The position numbers were made by a program, and so were the translations under genes. A stretch of DNA of 14,827 bases from Candidatus Aminicenantota bacterium (GTDB taxonomy: Bacteria > Acidobacteriota > Aminicenantia > UBA2199). The DNA lies in NCBI GenBank assembly GCA_020355945.1, contig CP070627.1:504032-518858 (forward strand). The letters run 5' to 3'. Under the pieces are notes generated by a model. That model was not told the DNA's origin, did not search any database, and saw nothing but the letters and a program-made list of their open reading frames with translations. Below are positions 1-6,177 of this stretch, one piece after another. Position 1 is the stretch's first letter. Each line of letters starts with the position of its first letter.

Positions 1-231
1 TTAGACCCGAACCAGATCGTGGAAACCCGGGAGATTATCAAACGCATCGGTAAAGAAAAAACCATTATCTTTTCTACCCATATCCTCAGTGAAGCGTTGG
101 CCACTTGCGATCGCATCGTGATTATCAACGACGGGAAACTGGTGGCCGATTATACCATGGATGAACTCCGGGGATTAATCGAAAAGGAATCCATTGAAGA
201 TTTATTTAGAAGAATAACCAAGGGGAATTAA
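1..231 (+). CDS. ABC transporter ATP-binding protein, C-terminal end (GldA-like), partial
   Basis: This is the last 76 codons of an ABC ATPase whose 5' end lies outside the window. The reading frame is open from base 1 and begins with LDPNQ, the D-loop that follows the Walker B aspartates. Next come the H-loop (FSTHILSE, His as the switch residue) and the usual CDRIVIINDGKL strand pair, then a short acidic C-terminal tail. The ATPase would act at the inner face of the cytoplasmic membrane, powering the ABC-2 permease whose gene starts 3 bases after this stop. The LDPNQ-type D-loop and the following permease, GldG-like and DUF4340 genes match the GldA-type exporter arrangement. What it exports is not known. 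Walker A and the signature motif cannot be checked here. An in-frame GTG at 19 is not a real start. Confidence 0.9.
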   Translation, partial: LDPNQIVETREIIKRIGKEKTIIFSTHILSEALATCDRIVIINDGKLVADYTMDELRGLIEKESIEDLFRRITKGN

Positions 232-233
232 CA

Positions 234-953
234 ATGAAACAAATGGAAAATATCAAACATGTCTTTAAAAGAGAATTTAAATCGTATTTTATCTCACCGA
301 TTGCTTATATTGTGATTTCGATCTTCCTTTTGATCATTGGGTATTTGTTTTTTTCCACGTTTTTTCTCAATGGTCGGGCTGATCTGTCCTATTTTTTCGG
401 GATTCTACCCATTGCCTTTGCCTTTATTATCCCGGCGGTTACCATGCGGTTGTTTTCCGAGGAAATGAATGTGGGAACCTATGAAATCCTGCTGACTCTG
501 CCGATAACCTTCAAGGATATCATTGTGGGTAAATTCCTGGCAGCGGTTGCCTTTGTTTCCATTATGTTATTACCCACCATCTTTTATGCCATATCCACGT
601 CGTTCCTGGGCAACCTGGATTGGGGACCTGTAATTGGCGGCTATATTGGCGCACTTTTGTTAGGCGCCTCCTTTTGCGCCATCGGATTACTGGCCTCCTC
701 CCTGACCAGAAACCAGGTAATCGCTTTTATTATCGGGATGGTCATCTGTTTCGTTCTTACTGTTTTAGTGGATCACGTGCTGGTGCTGGTGCTCCCACAG
801 TCCTGGGTTAAAGTGTTTCAAAATTTCAGCGCCATCAGCCATTTCAAGAATATTGCCAAAGGTGTGTTAGACAGCCGTGATATTCTCTATTTTCTCTCAT
901 TGATGTTTATTGCCCTTTACGGTGCCAATCTCATCATGCAAGAGAAAAAATGA
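234..953 (+). CDS. ABC-2 type transporter permease (GldF-like)
   Basis: This is a 239-residue integral membrane protein with about six hydrophobic segments, near residues 20-42, 53-74, 101-124, 135-157, 162-187 and 213-235. That is the usual size and topology of an ABC-2 membrane subunit. The stretch MRLFSEEMNVGTYEILLTLP is a recognisable ABC-2/GldF-type motif that follows the second helix and faces the cytoplasm. The gene starts 3 bases after the ATPase stop and is read with an AAGGGG ribosome site at about 219-224. It is followed by the GldG-like gene after 18 bases, so the three are clearly co-transcribed. In Bacteroidota GldF is part of the gliding-associated ABC complex. Outside that group such sets are common and their cargo is unknown, so I do not assign the symbol. 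An alternative ATG at 243 would shorten the protein by three residues. Confidence 0.9.
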   Translation: MKQMENIKHVFKREFKSYFISPIAYIVISIFLLIIGYLFFSTFFLNGRADLSYFFGILPIAFAFIIPAVTMRLFSEEMNVGTYEILLTLPITFKDIIVGKFLAAVAFVSIMLLPTIFYAISTSFLGNLDWGPVIGGYIGALLLGASFCAIGLLASSLTRNQVIAFIIGMVICFVLTVLVDHVLVLVLPQSWVKVFQNFSAISHFKNIAKGVLDSRDILYFLSLMFIALYGANLIMQEKK

Positions 954-971
954 AAAAATAAGGAGGCAAAC

Positions 972-3242
972 ATGAGTGAGACAAATAACACAAATAACAC
1001 AGAGAACCACAAAGCATCCTCACCCCTGCAAAAATACTATAAATTTCTTCTTTATTTAGTGGTGGTGATATTAATCAACTGGGTGGGAATTTACCTGTTT
1101 TTCTACGCGGATTTAACTTCCAGTAATCTTTATTCCTTATCCAGAGCCAGTAAAGAGGTAGTCTCTACCCTCGAAGAGCCACTCACTATTAATGTTTTTT
1201 TCACAAAAAATCTCCCGGCTCCCTACAGCATCATCGAGCAATATCTCCGTGATTTATTGGCTGAGTATGAGCGCTATTCCCATAAGAATTTAAATTATCG
1301 TTTTTATGATGTGACCGCCCAGGAAGGGGACTTAAGCGAGGAGGCGGAAAAGAACCGCAAAATCGCCCAGGGTTACGGTATCCACCCGGTAAATGTTCAA
1401 GCGGTGGAACAGGATCAACTCAAGGTACAGCGGGCCTATATGGGTATGGTGTTGATCCATGGGGATGTGATAGAAAAAATTCCGGCCATCGACAGGACCG
1501 AGGGCCTGGAATATAAAATCACCAACGCCATCCAGAAACTCAACAATAAGATTTCCGCACTGATCAATTTATCTGAAAAAATAAAAATCACCCTGGTGCT
1601 CTCCTCCAGTCTCGACCAAATTACCCCGTTGGGTCACGCCCGGGGCTGGGATATGGTAGAATCCAATCTCAAGGAAGTGGTGAAGCGGCTAAACCAGAAG
1701 ACATACGACCAGTTAGAACTTGTCCGCATCGATCCCTCCCATGGTGAGTCCCCTCCTGATTTCTTTGATCGCGATCGATTAGAGTTGAAGTGGGGGGATA
1801 TTATCATACCCAATGGCCCGGTCATCTCTGCGGGAAAAGGTATGGCAGCCATTGGTATGTCTTACGGCAATAAATCTTTGCAGCGAAACCTATTGAACCA
1901 AAATATGATATTCACCAGCCGGGGGCCGGAACCACAGTATGTGCTGGTGGATATGAAACTGATAGAAACCTTTATCAATGAAAATATTGATAATATGATC
2001 GATATTAACGAAGACCTGGGTTACCTCAAGAGCAACGGTGCCATGCCCCTGACGGCTTTACCCCCTCAATACCCGCCGCCGCCGGGGTGGCAGCAGCCGG
2101 AGGCGCTGAGACGATTCAATGACCTGTTAAGCCGGGAATATACCCTGAAGGAAATCACCCTGGACGACCCCATTCCTGAAAGTATCGACACCCTTATCAT
2201 TGCCGGTGTCAAAGAGAATTTTTCCGATTGGCAGTTGTTCCAGGTGGATCAATTCTTAATGAAAGGAAAGTCTTTGGCCTTATTCATTGATTCCTTTAAT
2301 GAAATTGTTCCCCAGAGGCAGCGCGGGTTTCAACAGCCTGTCTATCTTCCCTTAAACACCGGCCTGGAAAAGCTCCTCGACCATTATGGCTTAAAGGTTA
2401 AAAAATCCTACCTGTTGGATGAAAACTGTTTTATCAACCGGGGGCGCAATAGGGAAGAGATGCCCATCTACTTTGCACCCATCATAAAAAATGAAAAAAT
2501 CAATCACAGCCTGGCATTCCTGGAAAACATCACCCAGTTGGTAATGATTAAAGCATCCCCCCTGGAAGCGGATAAAGAGAAGTTAAAAAAGAATAAACTG
2601 GACCTGAAACAGTTGTTTACTTCATCGGATAAATCCTGGGAGATGTCGGGCCGGATTAATTTGATGCCCTTTATGATCCAACCACCTCCTGATGATAAAA
2701 AGGAGAGCAAACCCCTGGCTTACCTCCTGGAGGGTGAATTCCCCAGTTATTTTGCGGGTAAACCCATCCCGGAAAAACCGAAAAAGGAAGAAGACCAGGA
2801 CAAAGAGGAGGAAGGCAATGGCGACGATAAAGATAAAGAAGCGAAACCAGATGAGAAAAAGACTGTAGTAACAGACTCAAAAGTTAAGTTGAAAGAAGCT
2901 ATTATCACGAAAGGCCAGCCGGGAAAGATCTTTTTAATCGGGACCAGTGAAATATTGAAAGATAATGCCCTGGATGAAGCTGGCGCCTCCCCCAATGCCA
3001 TGTTTTTGTTAAATACCCTGGATTACCTCAATAACCAGGAAGATATCGCTGTGATGCGCAGTAAGGTGCAGCGGTTTAACCCGTTAAAGGAAACCAAACC
3101 CTTTACCCGTTATTTTGTCAAGTGGGCCAATACGTTAGGACTGCCTGCCTTGTTTGTGGTGGTAGGTATTTTAATCTGGATCAACCGGACCAATCGTAAG
3201 AAACGTATCCAGGCGATGTTCGGTAAAAATAATCCGAAATAA
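972..3242 (+). CDS. GldG-like ABC transporter auxiliary protein (ABC_transp_aux family)
   Basis: The product is 756 residues. It has one membrane helix near residues 25-48 and a second near 721-739, followed by a basic tail (NRTNRKKR). The large middle part would therefore be extracytoplasmic. The segment after the first helix (YSLSRASKEVVSTLEEPLTI, then VFFTKNLP) is typical of the GldG/ABC_transp_aux family, which is encoded next to ABC-2 permeases. The family's biochemical role is unsettled; it probably works as a periplasmic partner of the exporter. The start ATG has a strong AGGAGG at 961-966. Residues about 600-630 form a Lys/Glu/Asp-rich low-complexity insert just before the C-terminal part, and a Pro-rich patch (YPPPPGW) lies near residue 372. 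The DUF4340 gene follows 13 bases later, with its ribosome site directly behind this stop codon. Confidence 0.85.
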   Translation: MSETNNTNNTENHKASSPLQKYYKFLLYLVVVILINWVGIYLFFYADLTSSNLYSLSRASKEVVSTLEEPLTINVFFTKNLPAPYSIIEQYLRDLLAEYERYSHKNLNYRFYDVTAQEGDLSEEAEKNRKIAQGYGIHPVNVQAVEQDQLKVQRAYMGMVLIHGDVIEKIPAIDRTEGLEYKITNAIQKLNNKISALINLSEKIKITLVLSSSLDQITPLGHARGWDMVESNLKEVVKRLNQKTYDQLELVRIDPSHGESPPDFFDRDRLELKWGDIIIPNGPVISAGKGMAAIGMSYGNKSLQRNLLNQNMIFTSRGPEPQYVLVDMKLIETFINENIDNMIDINEDLGYLKSNGAMPLTALPPQYPPPPGWQQPEALRRFNDLLSREYTLKEITLDDPIPESIDTLIIAGVKENFSDWQLFQVDQFLMKGKSLALFIDSFNEIVPQRQRGFQQPVYLPLNTGLEKLLDHYGLKVKKSYLLDENCFINRGRNREEMPIYFAPIIKNEKINHSLAFLENITQLVMIKASPLEADKEKLKKNKLDLKQLFTSSDKSWEMSGRINLMPFMIQPPPDDKKESKPLAYLLEGEFPSYFAGKPIPEKPKKEEDQDKEEEGNGDDKDKEAKPDEKKTVVTDSKVKLKEAIITKGQPGKIFLIGTSEILKDNALDEAGASPNAMFLLNTLDYLNNQEDIAVMRSKVQRFNPLKETKPFTRYFVKWANTLGLPALFVVVGILIWINRTNRKKRIQAMFGKNNPK

Positions 3243-3255
3243 GAGGAGGTAACCA

Positions 3256-4329
3256 GTGAATAGGAAATCCGGTATAAAAAAAGAGTATATTGTTCTCGGG
3301 GTAATCATTGTTATACTCCTTGCCTTCTTGCTGTTTCAAAGTAGGGATAAAGTCCACTATAAAGTTCCCAGATTGGAAACGGTGAAGAAAGAAGATATCG
3401 AAAAAGTTGAAATTAAGAAATCCGATCAAACCATTACATTGGTGAAGAAGGATTCCCAATGGCTGCTGGATCCCCAGGGGTATCCCACGGATGCGGACAA
3501 AGTGGACCGTATCATGAATACCATTGCTCAATTGACGTTGACCGACCTGGTAGCAAAATCCAAAAATTATACCCTGTATGATCTCACCAAAGAAAAAGCC
3601 ATTCATGTGAAAGCCTTTAAAAAAGACCAGGAACTGCGGGATTTTGAGATCGGGAAAATAGCCTCCACCTACGGCCACACCTTTGTTAAAATCAAAGATA
3701 ATCCCAATGTCTATTATGCCAGGGAGTCGTTTCGCTCCCATTTTGATACCAAAGTGAGTGAGTTAAGGGATAAAACAGTAATGAAACTGGACAGCAATGA
3801 AATCAGCGAAGTGGAGATAGAAAAAGAAGGGAAAAAATACCTGTTTGCCAAGAATGTCAAAACTGTTGAACCTCCTGTTGTTGAACTGGACAAGACAGAT
3901 GATAAGAAAAAGGAAGAAAAGAAAGAGGGTGAAGATAAACCTGCGGAAGCCGAACCCCCAAAACCCGAAGAGCAGATCACCTGGTTGATGCCGGATGGCA
4001 AAAAAGGCAAAAAATCTCAATTGGACTCGTTAATCAACCAGTTAACCAATCTTTCTTGCCAGGAATATATTGAAGACAAAATCAAAGAAGATTTTAAGAC
4101 CCAGGCTCCGATTTATACATTAAAACTCAAAGGCAGCAAAGATTATATCATCACGTTTTTTTCAAAGCCTGAAGAGAAGGAAGGTGAAGAAAGTTCCCCG
4201 GGAGGTGAAAAATACCCGGTGATTTCGTCGGAGAATGCGTATCCTTTTTTACTGTCTTCCTGGAAAGCGGAACAGATTATGAAAAAGCCTGAAGACCTGA
4301 TAGAACCCCTCGGCGAGGGGGACCTATAA
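3256..4329 (+). CDS. DUF4340 domain protein, membrane anchored
   Basis: The product is 357 residues, starting at GTG with a near-perfect GAGGAGGT at 3243-3250. A single hydrophobic helix at about residues 9-26 follows a basic N-terminus, which predicts an inner-membrane anchor with the rest outside the cytoplasm. The pattern ..VEKVEI.K....I.LVKKDSQWLLDPQGYPTDADKV.. is characteristic of DUF4340, a family repeatedly found after GldG-like genes. The function is unknown; the context suggests an accessory part of the ABC exporter or of envelope assembly. Residues about 211-239 are a charged Lys/Glu/Pro linker splitting the protein into two halves, similar in composition to the insert in the upstream GldG-like protein. 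This is the last gene of the operon. Two GC hairpins lie over and just after its stop codon. Confidence 0.85.
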   Translation: MNRKSGIKKEYIVLGVIIVILLAFLLFQSRDKVHYKVPRLETVKKEDIEKVEIKKSDQTITLVKKDSQWLLDPQGYPTDADKVDRIMNTIAQLTLTDLVAKSKNYTLYDLTKEKAIHVKAFKKDQELRDFEIGKIASTYGHTFVKIKDNPNVYYARESFRSHFDTKVSELRDKTVMKLDSNEISEVEIEKEGKKYLFAKNVKTVEPPVVELDKTDDKKKEEKKEGEDKPAEAEPPKPEEQITWLMPDGKKGKKSQLDSLINQLTNLSCQEYIEDKIKEDFKTQAPIYTLKLKGSKDYIITFFSKPEEKEGEESSPGGEKYPVISSENAYPFLLSSWKAEQIMKKPEDLIEPLGEGDL

Positions 4330-4343
4330 GGCCCTTCGGGCCT
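4306..4343 (+). terminator. Two tandem GC hairpins at the end of the ABC operon
   Basis: CCCCTC/GAGGGG with a 3-base loop spans 4306-4320. AGGCCC/GGGCCT with loop TTC spans 4329-4343 and begins at the last base of the stop codon. Neither is followed by a U-tract, so intrinsic termination here is doubtful. They may instead protect the 3' end of the message or be part of a repeat. The stronger terminator-like structure is at 4488-4544. Confidence 0.4.
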
Positions 4344-4345
4344 AC

Positions 4346-4449
4346 TGAAGGCTTCTTTAACTGAACCGAACCGGCAACAAATGCATCAAAATGTCGAAAG
4401 TTATATAATTCATTGGAATTTGCATGCAAAAAGGGTATCGAAGCCTTCA
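4346..4449. repeat. Inverted-repeat-bounded intergenic element
   Basis: TGAAGGCTTC at 4346-4355 is the exact reverse complement of GAAGCCTTCA at 4440-4449. Between them is AT-rich DNA with a perfect 12-base palindrome, TTTGCATGCAAA, at 4419-4430. No gene is supported here. The layout could be a small dispersed (MITE-like) element or part of an extended 3' UTR structure. Only one copy is present in the window. Confidence 0.35.
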
Positions 4450-4487
4450 CTCGTCTTTTTAACCTTCTTATCTTAAATAAACCAAAC

Positions 4488-4544
4488 AAAAGGCGGTCAT
4501 GGTTTGCATAGATTCTTTCAGGTTGTAAACTATGACCGCCTTTT
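4488..4544. terminator. Bidirectional intrinsic terminator-like stem between convergent genes
   Basis: The arms 4488-4506 and 4526-4544 pair over 19 positions. The outer 13 pairs are perfect (AAAAGGCGGTCAT with ATGACCGCCTTTT). Inside them are two G-U wobbles and four more Watson-Crick pairs around a 19-base loop. The GC core is flanked by A4 on one side and T4 on the other, so it reads as a terminator on both strands. It sits between the plus-strand DUF4340 gene and the minus-strand transporter, which is where a shared terminator is expected. Confidence 0.75.
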
Positions 4545-4565
4545 ATAAGAAGTTTTTGCGGGGGT

Positions 4566-4599
4566 CCAGGGGGCGGTTTTTTCAAAAAGAGCCCCCTGG
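4566..4599 (-). terminator. GC-rich hairpin downstream of the EamA transporter
   Basis: CCAGGGGGC at 4566-4574 pairs with GCCCCCTGG at 4591-4599. The intervening T6 and A5 runs can pair further, giving a long hairpin 23 bases beyond the transporter stop on the minus strand. The adjoining GCCGCCGGAGGC context resembles gene-end hairpin elements common in some bacteria. It lacks a clean T-tract after the stem, so it may be a repeat or mRNA stabiliser rather than the terminator proper. Confidence 0.5.
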
Positions 4600-4621
4600 C
4601 CGCCGGAGGCAGAAGCAAAAA

Positions 4622-5512
4622 TCATTTTAATGATTGCTTTCTCACCTGTGATACAAAGAGCCCGGTAATCACCACAGCGATCCCCAGGATCATACGCAGG
4701 CTGAGTTGTTCTTTTAGCAGCAGCCAGGAGAAGACAGCGGTAAAAACAGGGATACAGTTGCCGAATACACTGGTGCGGGCAGCGCCCAGTTCCCTGACTC
4801 CATAGGCGAAAAGTATAAAGCCCAGGGCAGAAGCCAGCAGTGCCAACATGACCAATGAAGCCACTGCATTCGGCGATGGCCGGGCCTGCAAAAAAGACTG
4901 AACATCCACTAATAGGAATAACGGGAGAAACCAAAAGACCCCCAGGATATTCTGATAAGTCACAATTGTCAACGGGTTGTATTTTAATGTCATTTTTCTT
5001 AGTGAAGTAATATACCCCACCCCTGCGCCGACTGCCAGGAAAAGAAACAAAAGCCCCAAAGGAGACGCAGATAAAGAAAAATCATCCTTGATAATCACCA
5101 GCAATATACCTATAAACGATACCACTAACCCCAGGATATTTAACCGGGAAAACTTTTCTTTGAGTACAAGATAGGCCGCAATCGGGACAAACAGCGGAAT
5201 AGTGGAAGTGATGACTGCCGCGATGGTGGGGGATACAAATTTGATACCGTAACTTTCGCAGAGGAAATATAAAAAGGGTTGAAACAGGGATATCATGATC
5301 AAGTATTGAAAATCTTTTCTTTGAATTTTTTGAAGTTTTTTTAACCCCATGACAACAATAAACTGGACCGGGGCGGCGATCAGCAATCGTAAGAACACGG
5401 TAGTAATCGGGTTATAGAATTGATACACCACTTTAATCCAGATATATGACATGCCCCAGAATAACATGCTCAAGAGGACGCTGATGTAAACAAGTACTGG
5501 TTTTCTATTCAT
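4622..5512 (-). CDS. EamA/DMT family transporter
   Basis: This is a 296-residue, strongly hydrophobic protein with about ten membrane helices arranged as two EamA repeats. The halves show the matching pattern TIAAVITSTIPLFVPIAAYL...LKEKFS (first) and AARTSVFGNCIPVFTAVFSW...LKEQLS (second), each ending in the LKE motif and a further helix. This is the standard layout of drug/metabolite-superfamily exporters in the inner membrane. The substrate cannot be told from sequence. I start at the ATG at 5512 (MNRKPVL). A TTG 23 codons upstream lies inside the -35 box of the gene's own promoter and so would not be transcribed. The ribosome site (GAAGGA, 12 bases before the ATG) is distant and weak. The gene stands alone, converging on the ABC operon and divergent from the tRNA gene. 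Confidence 0.88.
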   Translation of the reverse strand: MNRKPVLVYISVLLSMLFWGMSYIWIKVVYQFYNPITTVFLRLLIAAPVQFIVVMGLKKLQKIQRKDFQYLIMISLFQPFLYFLCESYGIKFVSPTIAAVITSTIPLFVPIAAYLVLKEKFSRLNILGLVVSFIGILLVIIKDDFSLSASPLGLLFLFLAVGAGVGYITSLRKMTLKYNPLTIVTYQNILGVFWFLPLFLLVDVQSFLQARPSPNAVASLVMLALLASALGFILFAYGVRELGAARTSVFGNCIPVFTAVFSWLLLKEQLSLRMILGIAVVITGLFVSQVRKQSLK

Positions 5513-5551
5513 GTCAGGGTTTTTTCCTTCAATAGAAATTGTCGAGGGAGC

Positions 5552-5581
5552 ATTATACCATTTTCCGTTGACAATTGACAA
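5552..5581 (-). promoter_or_regulatory. Predicted sigma70-type promoter for the EamA transporter
   Basis: On the minus strand TTGTCA (5581-5576) is followed after 18 bases by a perfect TATAAT (5557-5552). Transcription would begin near 5545, leaving a leader of about 33 bases before the ATG at 5512. The -35 lies in a short tandem repeat on the plus strand (TTGACAATTGACAATT, from 5568). Confidence 0.6.
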
Positions 5582-5618
5582 TTCTATCCATCATTCCAAC
5601 ATTCCCCAAAATATAATC

Positions 5619-5647
5619 TTGTGTTCCTGGTTTCTTTTTGGTATAAT
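5619..5647 (+). promoter_or_regulatory. Predicted promoter for tRNA-Arg
   Basis: A perfect TATAAT lies at 5642-5647, 14 bases before the tRNA 5' end. TTGTGT at 5619-5624 is a weak -35 at 17-base spacing. Start of transcription is expected near 5654. No terminator is visible between the tRNA and the following gene, so the same transcript could run on into 5761-7349. Confidence 0.65.
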
Positions 5648-5661
5648 AGGTGCTGTCAGGT

Positions 5662-5734
5662 GCGCCTGTAGCTCAGAGGATAGAGCGTTGGTCTCCGGAA
5701 CCAAAGGCCGTGCGTTCGAATCGCACCAGGCGCG
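5662..5734 (+). tRNA. tRNA-Arg (anticodon CCG)
   Basis: A 73-base cloverleaf folds cleanly. The acceptor GCGCCTG (5662-5668) pairs with CAGGCGC (5727-5733). The D stem is GCTC/GAGC. The anticodon stem TTGGT/ACCAA encloses the loop CTCCGGA, whose anticodon CCG lies at 5695-5697. The T stem GTGCG/CGCAC encloses the loop TTCGAAT. The discriminator base is G at 5734. CCA is not encoded. The anticodon reads the arginine codon CGG. The gene lies 26 bases before the start codon of an AT-rich two-gene cassette; tRNA 3' ends are common integration points. Confidence 0.96.
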
Positions 5735-5760
5735 CTCTTATTCCAATAGGAGGTAGTGAA

Positions 5761-6177
5761 ATGAGCAAATTAGGATTAATTTCATCTAAATTCGATATAA
5801 ACAGTAGGTCTCTGAAAGAGTTTGATGAGAGTCTGCTCGCTTTAAAGGAGAAGAAGTATCAGCCTGAATCATCGGAATTGAAAGATTCAATCAATAAGAT
5901 ATTAAAAATAGTTAAGCCAATCTCTGAAAGTGTTAGAAATAATTTAACAACATCTGCGGAAATAAGCGAGAACAGCATTATTCTTATTTTAAAAGAGCGG
6001 CATGGAAGAAATTGGTCAGAATACCAGGAAAGCATTTTGAATTTAGGCGAAAAGTTTACAACCCCAGCCCCCAGCCTTCAACTTACGGAAAAAGATTTCC
6101 AGCTTTTAGAAGATATTGCCGATGCCCTGGATGCTGAATGCGAATTTCTTTTCCAGAGAATGAATGAAGGAAGATGA
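5761..6177 (+). CDS. Hypothetical helical protein, first gene of a coupled pair with a metallopeptidase
   Basis: I do not recognise the family. The product is 138 residues, soluble and charged, with no signal peptide or membrane helix. It appears almost wholly alpha-helical: a Lys/Glu-rich N-terminal part (about residues 15-65), a middle part around RHGRNWSEYQE, and a C-terminal amphipathic helix (DFQLLEDIADALDAECEFLF). The ATG at 5761 has a strong TAGGAGGT at 5748-5754. Frames opening further upstream would run through the tRNA and are rejected. Its stop overlaps the next start as ATGA (6174-6177), so the two proteins are translationally coupled and probably made in fixed proportion. A role as partner, adaptor or inhibitor of the following peptidase is an inference from this coupling. 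The DNA is markedly AT-rich: a counted 60-base line at the start of the gene is 30% G+C, against 47-57% in lines from the dikinase and permease genes. Confidence 0.75.
   Translation: MSKLGLISSKFDINSRSLKEFDESLLALKEKKYQPESSELKDSINKILKIVKPISESVRNNLTTSAEISENSIILILKERHGRNWSEYQESILNLGEKFTTPAPSLQLTEKDFQLLEDIADALDAECEFLFQRMNEGR

Noticed and set aside
3181..3741. Minus-strand frame of 186 codons opposite the DUF4340 gene
   Set aside because: It is antisense to a well-supported gene with a strong ribosome site and family match, and lacks its own start signals.
4277..4618. Open minus-strand frame of 113 codons between the convergent genes
   Set aside because: It runs through hairpins and the end of the DUF4340 gene, has no ribosome site and has an implausible composition. 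More likely a spurious frame across repeat-like DNA.
5568..5583. Tandem TTGACAATTGACAATT on the plus strand as a pair of -35 boxes
   Set aside because: No -10 lies at suitable spacing on the plus strand. The TATAAT at 5612-5617 is too far away and lacks its own -35. The repeat is better explained as part of the minus-strand promoter.
5650..5760. Frames opening upstream of 5761 that would extend the 138-residue protein or read the tRNA region
   Set aside because: They translate through a perfect tRNA-Arg. The ATG at 5761 has its own strong Shine-Dalgarno sequence.
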